From contig CP084618.1 in assembly GCA_025917655.1 (NCBI GenBank), positions 558,001 through 622,000 of the forward strand: DNA of 64,000 bases. The letters run 5' to 3'. The position numbers and the translations under genes were made by a program. The DNA is from Chlorella sorokiniana (taxonomy: Eukaryota; Chlorophyta; Trebouxiophyceae; Chlorellales; Chlorellaceae). Below are positions 43,601 through 56,340 of the stretch, in pieces. Position 1 is the first letter of the stretch. The number at the start of each line of letters is the position of its first letter. The notes beneath the pieces are model-generated. The model did no database searches. It had not been told where the DNA came from and saw only the letters and a list, made by a program, of their open reading frames with translations.

Positions 43601-46600
43601 CCTTCTGCACCGGCGGCATGCCCATCACCACCTGGGCGCTGTTGGCGGCGTCGTCGTCTGCAGGGGGAGGGCGCGGCCGGGCATGCCTCATCCTCGTGGT
43701 AACGCAAACTGGAGCACACACGCAATCGAGGCATAGACAGTAACTGACTCAAATCGCTTCGAACAAAGCCACAGCAACAATTGTGACAAAAGCACTGGAG
43801 ACCACTTGAACGCGTGGCCCAGCCGGCCCGCAGCCGCTGCTCACCCGACCACGGGTTGCGGCACGCCTTCTCCACCCACACAAACACCGCCGCCGTGTCC
43901 TCCGCGTCGAAGCGGCCCTGCAGCGAGCCGTAGAGCTGCGCCAGCAGCGCCAGCAGCTCCACGCGGGCCTGCGCAGGGCGGCGGCGGCGGCGTGACGGCG
44001 GCGCATGCGCAGGGCAGCAGCGGCGGCGGCGGGGTGACGTCGTCGCATGCGTTCGCTGGCCCCCTCTGCTGCGGTGCCCACTCGTGGCTGGGGAGAGCAC
44101 GGTGTGTGTGTGGGGGGGGGGCCAGCCCACAAGCCGCTCTCGGGCACCAGGCCCCGCCTCTGTGGGCAGGGTGCACCGTGGCGGGGGCCTGGTGCCCAGC
44201 GCCGGGGGCCAAACCCAGACGGCAGCTCACCGGTAGCGGCACCATGCAGGAGGGGCTGGTGGCGGCCTCCATGGCGACCCCCAGCGCGCGCAGCACGCGC
44301 TTCCACATCGGCGGCGTCACGATGCGGGTGATGGCGCCGTGCGCGCCCAGCACCGCCGACAGCAGGCCGATGGCGGCCAGGGCCACCTCCTTGCGCCCGC
44401 CCGCGATGCCCGACTCCACAACCACCAGCAGCTCCTCCCACCCGCCTGCGGGGCGGCGGCGGCGGCGCGCGACAGGCTGGGCGCACAAACACAAACACAC
44501 ACGGCAGCCACGGAAGAAAGCTCACGACCCGCCCCTCCTTCGCTCAGGAGTGTGAGGGCCGCTGAGGCCGGAGTCAGTCAGCGTGGGTGGGTGGTGAAGG
44601 GGAAGTGCAGTGGTGGTGTGTGGGTGTGTTTGAAAGCGGGGAGGGCCCGCAAGCCAGGCGGACAGCGGGCCGAGCAGCGCAGAGCAGCGAGCGCGCCTGC
44701 CATGCGCGCCATGCCCACGATGGCCGGCAGGTGGGCGCGCAGCAGGCGCGCCATGCCGCCCAGCGCGATCACCACCGTCTCGTCCCACCGCTTCTGCTCC
44801 GAGTTGCGAGAGTGGTGCACCATCACCCGCACCTCCCGCCCCCGGGACTGCCCCAGCAGCACCGACGACGCCTGCGGCGGCCAGGCAAGCGGGGAGCGGC
44901 GCCGTCGTTAATATCGCCGGCTCGGCTGGAATCACCGGATGGCCACGCAGCAATGAAAATCGCGGCCAGCCGCCATCATGCCGGCACTCTTCCTGGCAGT
45001 GCTCCCACGTGCAGAGCCCGCTTTGTGCACCTTTCGGCCAGCAGCCACCTCCCCATCCACCCACAGCAACACCCACACCCACACCTACACCCACACCCGC
45101 ACCAAAGGCGCACCTCGTCCCTGCTGGCCGTGGCGGACATGAGGTAGGCGTGGTTGAGCAGCGGGAAGAGCAGCTCCCAGAGGCACTGCTCCCACAGCGC
45201 GCGCGACAGGCGCGGCCCCTGGTTCACCACCACCGCAAACAGCGTGCGCACGCCGCTGTTGCGCACCTCGGGCCGCTCGTCTTGGCTGACGCCCTGCGGG
45301 GGGCGCGGGACAAAGGGTGTGTGTGTGGGGGGGAAGTGGGGCCGCATCAGACACACGCAGCAGCGGGGCAGCGGCGGCGGCTCCAGGCGGAGTCAGCCAA
45401 GGGCGGCACCAAGGCAGGCAGCGCCGCTGCTGCAGCGCCCGCTGGCACCGCTGGCGACCCTGCCACCACGCCGCCCACCTGCAGCGCCAGGAAGATCATC
45501 TGCAGCAGCTCCTCGGTCTGAGCGGGCGCCAGGCTGGCCGCCAGCTGGCTGCGCTTGGCCGCGGGGCTCGCGCCGCCCTCGCTGCCGCTGTCCTCCTCCT
45601 CCTCGGCCTCTGCCTCCGCGGGCAGCGGCAGCGCCACCGCCGCCTCCACCTCCGTGTCCGAACCGTCGTCCTCTGCAGCCGCGCGCCCCCCCGCCCCCGC
45701 CTGCGCGGCGCCCGGCGGCTCCGAGGAGTGCCGCCGCACCGGCATGCCCGCCGCCTTGCCAAACAGGTCGGCCGCGTTCCACAGCAGGCTGATGGTGGTG
45801 AGCGCGACGTTGACGTCGGCCTGCTGGCGGCAGTACAGCACCGCCACCTGCAGGCAGCGCTTGAGGCGCGGGAAGGGCATGGCCGCCAGGTAGTCGCCGC
45901 ACGTCAGCTGCACGCTCTGGAAGGCAAGGTCCACGGCCTCGGCCTCCCCGCCGCCAGGCACCGCCGCCAGCAGGCGGAACACGGGCGTCCAGCCGTCGGA
46001 CAGACGCTCCCCGTGGTGCTACGGCGATAGGAGGGGGAAGAAGAAGGGGGCGCGCGCGCAGCAACGGCTTCAGCATGGCGCATCCTGCCATGCCGCGCGG
46101 CCCGGTCGGGAGAGCTGCATCAAGCAGCTGCACAGGCTGCGAGCCTGCCCGAGCCTCATCCCCTGTGCAGGCGGCACGGGCCCGCCCAGAGCCAGCCCAA
46201 AAGCGCTGCACAGGCAGACCAGCAGAGCCTGACCTGCAGCACGCTGATCAGCACGCGAAGCACGCCCGAGCGCACGTCGGGCTCCACGCTGGCGCTGTAC
46301 AGCGCCTCCAGCGCCACCAGCAGCATGTGCTCCACGCCCCGGTGGAGTCGGCTGCCGACGCAGCCCGCTCATCTGCCGCGGCGGCGGCGGCGGCAGCCTC
46401 GCCGGCGGCGGCGGCGGGCAGGCTGGCCAGGGCCCCGAAATGGCGCGCCCCAGCGCCTCGATGGCGGCGGCCCGCACCGGCGGCCGCTGGTCGGCCATAA
46501 CCTCCAACACGTGGCTGCAGGCGCGGGAGCGCAACAACAGCGCAGCATGGGCAACAAGAATGGGCCACATCGCACGCGGCACGCCCGGCGTTCATGGGGC

Positions 46601-49600
46601 AGCAGACGAGCACCCGAGCGCGTGCTCCCGATGCGCCGCCGCGGCCGCGCCCGACATCTGTAAACCATGCAGCATGCATGCTGCGGCCCCCCAACACACA
46701 CACACACACACATACTCACAAATTCACCATCCCTCTCACACACACGCGCACCTCAAGAAGATGGCCCAGAGGTCGAAGATGCGCGCGATGTTGTGCAGCA
46801 GCACCTCCACCATGCGGTTGAGCGCGTACAGCCTGGGCGCCTGGCCCAGCGGCGCCCCCGCCCCGGCACGTTGCGCACGCTGACGTCGCGCAGCCCCGAC
46901 AGCAGGGCCACCACCGCCTCGCGGCTCATTCCGGAGCTGCACTCGAAGAGCTGGGAGGCGGCCGCCGCCAGGATGGCCAGATCGCTCGACATGGCGGGCT
47001 CGCCGCTCTGAGCCGACACCTCCTGCAGCCAGCCGGGGGCAACAGGAAAGGGAAACGCGCCGCTGATTTTCACACCCCGGCAGCGACGCTGCTCCGCATC
47101 CCCGCCGCCGCGGCAGGCAGGTGCAGCGGCTTCAGGCAGGCTGGCAGGCAGGTGAGGGCGTCGGGGCACGCTGCCGCTGCTGCCTGCTGCTGCAGGCTCC
47201 CCCGCACGCAAGCAAGCTCTGAGGCTCTGCGGCCCTGTGAGGCGAGCGCGGCCTGCCTGCGTGGTGGTGCGCGGCGAGTGCAGGATCTTGTCCAGCGTGT
47301 TCATCGTCTCCAGCACCAGCGCCCAGGCCGGCCCCAGCACATTGCTCAGGCGGTGGGCGATGTTGAACAGCGTGCGCATCGACTGAACGTTCTTGGGGGC
47401 CAGCACCAGGCCGCCCTCAGCCGCCTCCGCAGCCGCCGCCAGGCCGCCCCGCTGGCTGGCCAGCCGCTCGGCGGCGGCGGCGGAAGGGCCCTTGGCGGGC
47501 GGAGGCTCCGGCTCCGCGCCGCCCTCTGCTGGGCTGGCAAGCGCAAACTCGCAGAGGTTTGCTAGGAATGCGTCTCTCGGCTCCAGCAGGGGCAGGGTGC
47601 CGCAGGCCTGTGTGAAGCTTTGGTAACCCTGCAGCCAGCAGCAAGGCGGCTAGTGAGATGCCTGATGCGCGTTCCCGGAGCACCGGCCGCGCCTGGGTCT
47701 TCAGGAAGAGCGTCAGCATCAGTGCCAGGCGCGGCTGCTTGGCTGGCTGCGCAGCGCCCCACACATGCTGGACGCCAGCCAACCAGCAGGCAGCACTCGG
47801 TGCGCAGGATCTCTTCCCTCCGCCAGCATACCTTGAGCAGCTGCAGCACAATCTCCTCCCGCGACGAGCGCAGCAGCAGCTGGCTGACGGCGGCCAGCAT
47901 GCCGCGCCACGTCGCCTCCACCAGCGCCTTGCACACATCCACCTGGACGCGCTCGACTGCAACAACACAAGACACAAGACAAAAGCGCCCCCGTGTGTCA
48001 GCCTGCCTATGCACATGCAAGCTGGATGCGGTCGGCAGCTGCACCGCCATGCCGACACGCACGTGGTCCCGGGCCAGAACCCGAACCAGCTGGCGCCGCC
48101 GCCTCACCCGACCGCATGCCCTTGGCCGCCGCCGCCGGCACCGCGCCGCCCTGGTCCACCGCCCAGTCGGCCAGCTTCTCCACGCTGGCCATGAAGGCCA
48201 GCAGGGAGTCCAGGGCCAGCATGGCGAGGTAGCCGCGCTGCGCCTGCTGCGCCGCCGCCTCGAACTCGGTGTCCAGGCCCCATTCCCTCCCTGCAGGACC
48301 GGGCCCGGCGCGTCGGCAAGGGGTATATCAGCCAGCCTGGCGCGTTAGTTAATGGGTGAATCAGCCGGCAAGGGGGCGAGTCAGCCGAAGCCGGCTGGCT
48401 CCGCGCGCGCCCTGCCGGCTCCTCACGGCGCTGCGCGCGCTGTGGTCACCTGCGGTCCTGTCGCAGTACAGGCCGGCCACGACGTCCAGGGGGGTCGTCC
48501 TCGGGATCCTTGTTGGTGGCCTTCAGCGTCGCATCAACCACCTCGCCCGCCGCGCGGCACAGCGCCTGCACCAGCCCAGCACCACCCCAGGCTCGGCCCG
48601 GCGCTGCCCGGGGCTGCAGCAGGCATGCAAGCGGCGGCCGCAGCGCAGCGGAGCGGAGGGGGAGCAGCAGTGCAGGGGCGGCTGCGCTTGCCTGCACCGC
48701 GTCCAGCTTGCGCTCCCGGCCATGTCAAAGGCGGCAAAGAGGTGGTACACCAGCACTGGGTCGCCCAGCAGCTGGCGCACCAGCTGCATGATGGCGATGC
48801 GCTGGGGCAGCGGGTACCGGGGGCCAGGCCTGCAGCGGGCGGGGGCGCCGCTGCCTCAGCTGCCGCGGGCTTCCATCGCAGCAGCACAAGGGTTGTGGCA
48901 GAGCCTGCGGCAAAAGGCCTGGTGAAGAAGAAAAATGAGGGGGAAACAGCGGCCGCACCACAGGCCTCACCTGCCAGCAGCGCCTGCACCAGCGTGCCGC
49001 TGCGCGGGCCCAGCAGCGGGCAGAAGTTGCGCAGCAGGGTGCGGGCCAGGCGCAGCAGCGACTTGAACGTGGCGAAGCTGGCGGTGGCAAAGGAGGCCCC
49101 GCGGCGCCGGCGTCCAGGTGGTCCTGCAGCTGCGCCTGGATCAGCTGCGGGATGCGCTGTGCCACGGCGGCTTGGAAGGGCGGCAGCCGGCAGAATACGG
49201 CGGGCGAGTTGAGCAGCACAAAGTCCAGGAGCTCCAGAACGAAGCCGCGTGGGAGGGAGGGCGAGGTGAGCCAGGCGGGGGGGGCTCCTGCACGGGCAAC
49301 GACGGTAGGGGGCACAGCGGCGAGAGGGTGGAGCGGGGCGCCACACTGGGTCTGCCCCGGCGCGGCTGTGCCACAGCTTTTGCACGCGGCATTGGAAGCA
49401 GATGGCTGCCAGAACCGCACCCGCAGCCATGTTGCACAGGTCCTCGACCAGCTTCTGGGCAGCTGCGGCCGCGCCGCCCGGCCCCCCGCCGCCTCCTCGC
49501 CCCCGCGCCGCCGCCCTCCACGACCGGCTCGGCGCCGCCCGGTGGGGCGCCGGGGTGCGGGCGCCCGCCGTCCCCTCGCTGCAGCTCCGCCTCCACATCC

Positions 49601-50448
49601 ACGTAGCTGAGCACTAGGGCCACCGCCTGGCGCACGGTGGCGGCCGCCGTGGTCAGCACCGCGTCCTTGTGCCCCTTCTTGCTGGTCAGGCGCAGGCAGA
49701 TGCCGAGCACGGCGCCGACCTGGCCCTCCGTGCGCGGGCGCAGCGGCGACTGCAGCAGCGTCAGCGCCGTTTGCAGCGTCTTCAGCTGTACGTTCTCGTC
49801 GGTGTTGCGGTCTGCCCGGGCCAGCATGGCGATCACCGCGTCCGAGGCGCCCGCAGGCAGCGCGTGGTTGGCGATCAGGTTCTGCACCAGCGCCAGCGCC
49901 CGGCTCTTCAGCCTGTCGCTCTTGGTCTCCAGGCTGAGCTGCAGCGGCTTCAGCAGCTCCTGCACAAAGAGCACAAGCAGCAGCAATTCGCATGCGGCAC
50001 AAGAAGCAGCCTGTTGCATGCAGCACAAGATGCGCGCGTGGTTGGCCGCGGCCAGCAGAAGAGCGCTCGCCGCGGAGGCAGGGGTCACGCCCGCAGCCCC
50101 CTGCCCAGCACCCCTGCCCCGCCGCCGACGCGTGGGGGACACGCCCCGCTGCCCCCTGCCCAGCACCCACAGCGCAGCCGCCGACGCATGGGGGCTGCCC
50201 CCAGGCCCAGCACCCAAAGCGCAGCCGCCGCCGCGCACCTGGTAGTGCGCCTTGATCTGCTCCAGCGCGTCGGGCTGGTCGGCGTAGCCTCGCACTTTCA
50301 GGATGACGCGCTCCGCGGCATCCTTGACCACCTGCTGGTCGCCCGCGCCGGAGAAGAAGCCGGCCAGCCCCTCCTTGCTGCGGGCCTCAGCCGCCAGCAG
50401 CCGAAACTCCGCCTCCAGCACCGCCACCACGCCCGACGGCGCCGCCAT
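40657..50448 (-). CDS. MON2: MON2 homologue (Golgi/endosome trafficking scaffold)
   Basis: MON2 is a large Sec7/BIG-related protein without a Sec7 catalytic domain. With DOP1 it acts in endosome-to-Golgi traffic. Exon 1 (50448-50239) starts MAAPSGVVAVLEAEFRLLA. Exon 2 (from 49959) has ELLKPLQLSLETKSDRLKS, QLKTLQTALTLL and TAAATVRQAVALVL, matching the MON2 N terminus. Later matches, in order: ALVEATWRGMLAAVSQLLL (about 47890); KNVQSMRTLFNIAHRL (about 47370); SSDLAILAAAASQLFE (about 46960); NVALTTISLLWNAADLF (about 45790); RPEVRNSGVRTLFAVVV (about 45250); and ELWEEQAAAAA (about 43490). Highly interrupted by introns. The 3' end (stop 40657) is uncertain because the last frame turns cysteine-rich after the last convincing helix near 40900. 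It is divergent from SCYL1. Confidence 0.88.
41235..41299. repeat. 24-bp minisatellite in MON2
   Basis: About 2.7 copies of a 24-bp unit (gcggagcgggcagcccccaa core), starting at 41235, 41259 and 41283. It lies between two MON2 coding blocks and is probably intronic. Confidence 0.65.
46690..46745. repeat. CA-rich microsatellite in a MON2 intron
   Basis: Interrupted (CA)n run. On the coding strand it is a TG run just downstream of an exon ending near 46755. Similar CA-rich tracts occur in other introns here, for example 45060-45105 and 53600-53837. Confidence 0.65.
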
Positions 50449-51104
50449 GGCACCGTTCCCTGCACCGGGCGCGGCCAGCAAGGGAAAGGGTGGAGCAGTG
50501 CCCGAGTGAGAAGACGACCTGCGCGTAGCGCGCGAGTGTGCGCTGCTACAGGGGTGGCGGGGCCGGTGACCGGCAGCATTTGTGCTGGCGGCAGCGCCGC
50601 AATCAAATGCAATGCGCATGGTGCTCGCCTTGCGCGGGTCAACAGGGCAGCAGGTCTGCACCAGGCGCCTGAGATCAGTCAGGTTGACCCACGGCTTCAA
50701 GGGATGGCTTGACAGCTCAGCCTCATCTGAACAACTTGGCTCGCAGTCCGACGTTGCGCGCTTTACAGCCCAAGCCATGGGGGAGAGCTGTAATGTACAT
50801 TGGCGGTACGACTCTCCCAGTTCGAGCAGAAACATAGACCGCTTCCCGCTGCAGCATTCCTAAACTTGCAGCCGAGACCATCTAAAGGAGTGGCCGTTTG
50901 GGCCTGCCGTGCCACCTGCCGTGCAGCTTGCCCTGAAGCGGGCGTGAACAGCTCGGCGGACTAGGCACAACATCTGGCGGTCAGGATATCATCAGGTGCG
51001 CGCCGCTGCCGCAGGCGGCACAAGTAGGTCTCCGGCGCCAGTGCCGCCACCGCAACAACCGCTGTCTGCTTCTCTGGTCGTGCGCTGCAGGCCTGAGGGC
51101 CCCC
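50449..51104. promoter_or_regulatory. Divergent gap between MON2 and SCYL1
   Basis: 656 bp between the two start codons. It should contain both promoters and 5' UTRs. It has lower GC from about 50580 to 50960. No defined element or further gene is supported. Confidence 0.4.
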
Positions 51105-54100
51105 ATGTTTTCACGGCTGACCGCCCTGGTGGGGGCGGCTCCTCGCTGCCCTTTGAGCTGGGGGAGGAGTTCCCGCCCAGCTCCGCCTTCTGCAACTGGC
51201 AGCACTTTCGCGCGACCGCGAAAGCCGACGGCGCCCTGTCTCCGTCTTCCGCCTGGCGGCGCCCAAGGGCGACGCGCGGCTGGACGCGGCGCGCAACGGC
51301 GCCAAGCGCCTGCGCGCGCTGCGCCACCCCAACGTGCTGCGCTTTGTGGAGCTGGTGGAGGCGGAGGAGCAGGGCCGGGCGGTGGTGTACGTCGTTACAG
51401 AGGCCGTCACCCCGCTCTCCATCGTGCTGGCCGGGATGGACAACGAGACCGACCGCGCGCAGTACCTGGGCATGGGCCTGGGCGCCGTGGTGGCCGCGCT
51501 TTCTTTCCTCTCCAACGACTGCTCCCTGGTGCACGGCGCCGTGGGCATGGCGGCGGTGGCCGTTACCCACTCGCTGGACTGGAAGCTGCACGGCTTTGAC
51601 GTCATGAGCGACCACCAGTTTGCCAGCCAGTACGACCTGCCCCTCACCGCCGCCGCCTGGCTGGTGCCGCAGCAGTACAAGCCGGGAGAGGTGGCCAAGG
51701 GCGACTGGCAGGTGGGCGGGCAGAGGGCTGGCGGCACTGCTGTCGGTTCCTCCCGCCAGCGGCGCCCTTGCTCCTCGGTTGCTGATTTCTTCCGCCAGCG
51801 GCGCCCGGCTCCTCGGTCGCCGCATGGCCTCACCCACCGCACCAGGGAGATTTCGCCTGCGCCTCGGCCTGCTGACCTGCCGCCGGTTGCTGTGTGCCGC
51901 GCGCAGGCGGTGAAGGACGGGCCCTCCTGGGCGGTGGATGCTTGGGGCCTGGGCTGCCTCATCCAGGAGGTGTTCAGCGGCAGGCCGCTGGCCAGGACAG
52001 AGGACCTGCGCAACACAGGTGCGAGGCAAGGGGGAGGGGGAGGCCGGGGGCGGAGGTGGCGATGGGTGCATGTAGTGGCTGGGGATGGGTGGGTGGGTGG
52101 GTGCGGAGCGCGGCGGTGCGGCGGTGCCTCCAGGACCTGCAGGGCATGAGGGTACCTGCAGCACTGCGCTGGCTGCTGGGCACTTGCGGTGCCTCCTCTG
52201 GGGCCCATGGCCGCCCTGAACTCTCAGCGAGCTAGTGCAGCTGTGGGCACAGTCGTGCCGGGCCATCCTTTCGGCAGCAGCGAGCCATGCTGCCACCCCA
52301 ACCTCAGCGCCCCCGGCCCCCCACCCGCGAAACACTCCCCCACGGACAGCTTGCAGCACCCGCCTCAACGTCCCTGCCTCTTTTGTTCCCTGCTGTGCGC
52401 AGAGCGGATCCCAAAGGAGCTGCTGCCTCACTACCAGCGCCTGCTGGCCTCCCAGCCCGCCCGCCGCCTCAACCCCAAGGCGCTGCTGGAGGCGGGGTGC
52501 TGCGCAACCGGCTGGCGGAGGCGGCCAGCTTCCTGGAGAACCTGGCCATCAAGGAGACCATGGAGAAGGTGCGGGGAAGCCAGGGGGAAGCTGTCCGGGA
52601 CAGGCAGCGCACGGGGTGCGCCGGCTGGATGCCTCTGGCTTGCACGGGTCTGCAGCCGCCCCACCCCCATCCCCACCCAGCGCCCACCCACCACCACCGC
52701 CGCCGCCGCCCCGCAGGATGCCTTCTTCAAGAAGCTGCCCAGCCTGCTGCCGTCCATTCCTACACTGGTGGCGCAGCGCAAGCTGCTGCCCATGCTGGCG
52801 GGCGCCATCGAGTTCGGCGGGGCCCCGCCGGTAGGCTCTGCTTATTGGGGGAGGGGCCAGTTCGCATGGCTGCTGGGCAGGGCATCACTGCTTGCGTTGC
52901 ATGTCAGCGCAGCGCACCCAGCCCTGTGGCGGCCGTGCAGGTGGCGCTGACGACGCTGCTGGAGATTGGGAAAACGCTGCCGGAGGAGGACTACGCCAAG
53001 CAGGTGAGCTGCCCTTCTATGACAGCCCAGCCCACCGCCCTCCGCTTCTTTCAAAACCTGCCCCCGATTGCGCATATCCGCTGCCAAAACAGGCTGCGTT
53101 TGATCGCGGTTCTATAAGTGATACCCAACTGTGGGCTGGGAAACCTCGCTGCCACCCCCACTGCTCACCGTGCCTGATGCTGGTCGCCGCCGCCGCCGCC
53201 GCAGGTGGTACCCATCCTCACCAAGCTCTTCGCCTCCAACGACCGCGGCATCCGGCGGGGCCTGCTGGAGAACATCCCCACCTACGGGCCCTCGCTGCAG
53301 GACAAAGTGGTGGAGGAGCAGGTGGGCTGCTGGGCGATGCGTCTCTGCTGCAGGGCGCTGCGCTCTTGCGCTGCCGGTGACAGCGAGGAAAGGGGGGCGC
53401 GCGCGCAGCACAGCCTGCAGCAGCGCTGGCCTGGTGCGCTGCTGTCCCGGCGCTCGAATCCGCGATGCAGGAGGAGGATGCGCAGCATGGAAAGGCGCAG
53501 CGGGGGCAGCAGGGGCAGCCGGGCGGCATGCACAGCAGGGGCAAAGGGGGCAGAGGCCGCAATGCGGCTTCACTCTGCCTGGGCCCCAGCATGATGCGGG
53601 CACACAGATTCACAATCCACACTCACACAGAAACACTCCCATACAACATACACAAGCCCTCCCCAACACATTACAATCACATCCGTTCAATACAAACTTG
53701 GGGGCGCCCCCACACAGCTGCACCCATGCATCCCCACCCCCTCTTACACACACACGCACACAGATCTACAGCCACGCGTGTTATTTTGAATGCTGCGCCG
53801 CCGCCGCCCGCCCCCTCACACACACGCACTCACACACAGATCTACAGCCACGTTGCCTCCGGCTTCACCGACGGCAACCCGTACCTGCGGGAGCTGACCC
53901 TCAAGTCCATGGCTGTGCTGGGGCCCAAGCTGAGCCAGAAGACGCTGAGCCAGTCGCTGCTGAAGCACCTGGCCAAGCTGCAGGCAAGCCGCCTCTGGCC
54001 TCCTTGACCTGCCACTGATTGAGCTTGAGCTGCGCCGTTGGAGGTGCAGCGGGCTGGGGTGCGGCAATCAGGGCGGGTGTGGTGATGGGGCGGATGTGTA

Positions 54101-56155
54101 AGCGGCGGGGGAGGGGGGCAGGGGGCGCCCCTGCGCCTCACCTACACCCGTGCCGCGACAGCTGGGGCTCCTGGCTGCCTTTTAGGCGGCCTTGAGGCCG
54201 CTTTGCTTTAACACGCGATGGCCGTGCTGCCCCACTGTCCCCCCAGGTGGACGAGGAGGCGTCGATCCGCGCCAACACGACGGTGCTGCTGGGCAACCTG
54301 GCCGACCACCTGTCGGGTGAGGCGGTGTGCGGCGGGTTTGGCGGGGTTCTGCGGCCTGGTCCGGCACACCCCGTTGCGGACTTTATGTTTTTGTCGTAGG
54401 ATACCGTGCGTAACAGATGCTCGTGCATGCTGCCTGCTGGCCCCCACTGTGCACACGGGGAGAGGGAAGCGCACCAAGCTGCCACCAGCATCCGCGCGTG
54501 TGCTGCCTGCTGGCCCCCACTGTGCACACGGGGAGAGGGAAGCGCACCAAGCTGCCGCCAGCATCCGCGCGTGTGTGCTCACTTGCGCTGTGCCCCCTGC
54601 TCTGTGCCCCCCCCAAACACACACAGAGGCCACATGCAAGAAGGTGCTGCTCAACGCCTTCACGCGTGCGCTGCGCGACGCCTTCCCCCCCGCCCGCGTG
54701 GCGGGCCTCAAGGCCATCGTCGCCACCGCGCGCTTCCACGGCCCCGAGGAAGCCGCGACGCGCGTGCTGCCCGCGGTGGGCCCGCTGTGCGTCGACGCCG
54801 TGCACGAGGTGCGCCCGGGGGCTGCAGGCCTGGTCGGCCATGCCTTGCTCTGCTAGTAAAAGGTGTCAAATGGGGAGGCAGGCTTTGGGTTGTGTCCCAA
54901 AGCGTGCAAGGTGCAGCAGTTGCATGGCGATTCGGCCGGTGTATTGACGGGAAGGGAGGACAGGGCTTGGTTTTCGCCTCCGGAGTGTGCGGAGCTAGGG
55001 TGGGGAGGGCTTGGCTGGTGCAGAACTTGTAGGGAAAACCCGGGGGGGGGGGGGCGGCGGGCGGTAGGGGGCCAGGTACGCAAGGCAAAGCAGCGGGGAA
55101 CCATTCCGCTCCCTAGCGAGAACCCATGGCGTGCTCGACAGTCGAGCCTGCGTCCCCGGCATGCTTGCAGGTGCGTGCCTCTGCGCTGGCCTGCGTGGAT
55201 CACTTCTCGCGCCAGCTGGCGGAACACCACGCCGAGCTGGAGCGGCGGGCGGCCGCGCTGGCGGAGAGCGGCGGCGGCGGCGGCGGCGGCGGGCCCGCCG
55301 CGCAGCCCGGGGCCATCGGCGGCAGCAGCCTGCTGAACAACCTCGGCTGGGCGGTCAGCAACCTGGGCCTGGGGCGCAGCACTGCGGCGGCGCCCGACCC
55401 TGCAGCAGCCAAGGCCGCGGCGGCTCCTGCAGCGGTGGCAGCCGCTGCAGGAGCCGCAGCGCAGCCGCCTGCGCGCCCGCCGCAGGGGCCGCCTGCCGCG
55501 CCGCAGGCTCCTGCGGCGGCGGTCAAGGGCGGCGGCGGCTGGGAGGAAGACGGCGACCTGCTGCTTGGCATGGAGGACAACGGAGAGGCCGGTGAGACGG
55601 GCCAGCTGGCATCTGCACGCTGTACCGGCTGTACTGGCTGCGCTGCCTGCCTAGGAACCTGGGGCTGCGAGAGGGAGCTCTGGCTGGCTCACGGGCAGGC
55701 TCCTGCCGCCGCCGTGCACCGCAGAGCGCAAGGCGCGGCAGCGGCTGTCTGCGCTGGGCGCGAGCCGCAGCAGGGCGCCGCCCAAGCCTGCGGCCAGCAG
55801 CGGCGGCGAAGGCTGGGGCGACGAGGATGAATGGTCAGGGCAGGCCGCCGCGCCGGCTGCAGCGCCGCCGCCGCGGGCCGCAAAGCTGGGTGCGCGACCG
55901 GCTGCAGGGCCGCGGCGGCCGACGCCGCCCCAGGCGGCGGGGGCGAGCGGCGAGGGCACCGCCGCCGCCCGCAGGCCCGCTGGAAGCGCCATCGGCAGTG
56001 GGACAGGCAGCAACGGGGCAGCAGGGCTGCGCAGACCGGCCGGCGGCTCGGGCAGCGGCGGCGCTGCGCGCAAGCCAGTGGGCGCCGGCGGCATGAAGCT
56101 GGGGGCAAGCAAGCTGGGTGCTGCGCTCAAGGATGACGATTTCTCGGAATGGTAG
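51105..56155 (+). CDS. SCY1-like pseudokinase (SCYL1 type)
   Basis: SCYL1 is a catalytically inactive kinase-fold/HEAT protein of Golgi-ER (COPI) traffic. Eleven exons: 51105-51711, 51907-52018, 52403-52568, 52717-52830, 52941-53003, 53205-53321, 53838-53993, 54247-54316, 54627-54808, 55171-55591 and 55725-56155. The kinase-like part has LRHPNVLRFVELVEAEEQ and, where active kinases have HRD..N, HGAVGMAAV. HEAT repeats follow (LPSLLPSIPTLVAQRKLLPM, ILTKLFASNDRGIRRGLLEN, LRELTLKSMAVLGPKLSQKT). An A/G/P-rich tail ends LKDDDFSEW. Three G/C runs are one base short: 51131-51135, 51234-51236 and 52494-52497. With those, all phases agree and the protein is 813 aa, the usual SCYL1 length. Intron 7 has a GC donor. 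The RKLD-like COPI tail of animal SCYL1 is absent. Confidence 0.92.
54430..54574. repeat. Tandem duplication of about 72 bp in SCYL1 intron 8
   Basis: Two adjacent copies (about 54430-54502 and 54503-54574), nearly identical, beginning tgcctgctggcccccactgt. They lie wholly inside the intron between 54316 and 54627. Confidence 0.85.
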
Positions 56156-56340
56156 CTGCTTCACACTTGTAAGCGGGGCTAGCCCGGCCCTCCAGGCAGA
56201 TCCAGACCCACCTGTACTACTTGTACTGGCTGGTCCGTACTTGTCCTTGCCCAGGTCATACATCCGCGGGAATTTCAGTGTGCAAAGCAGCGTCGACTCG
56301 CGTCAGACCCTCGTTCGCCGCGCACAGCGCCAATCTGCCA

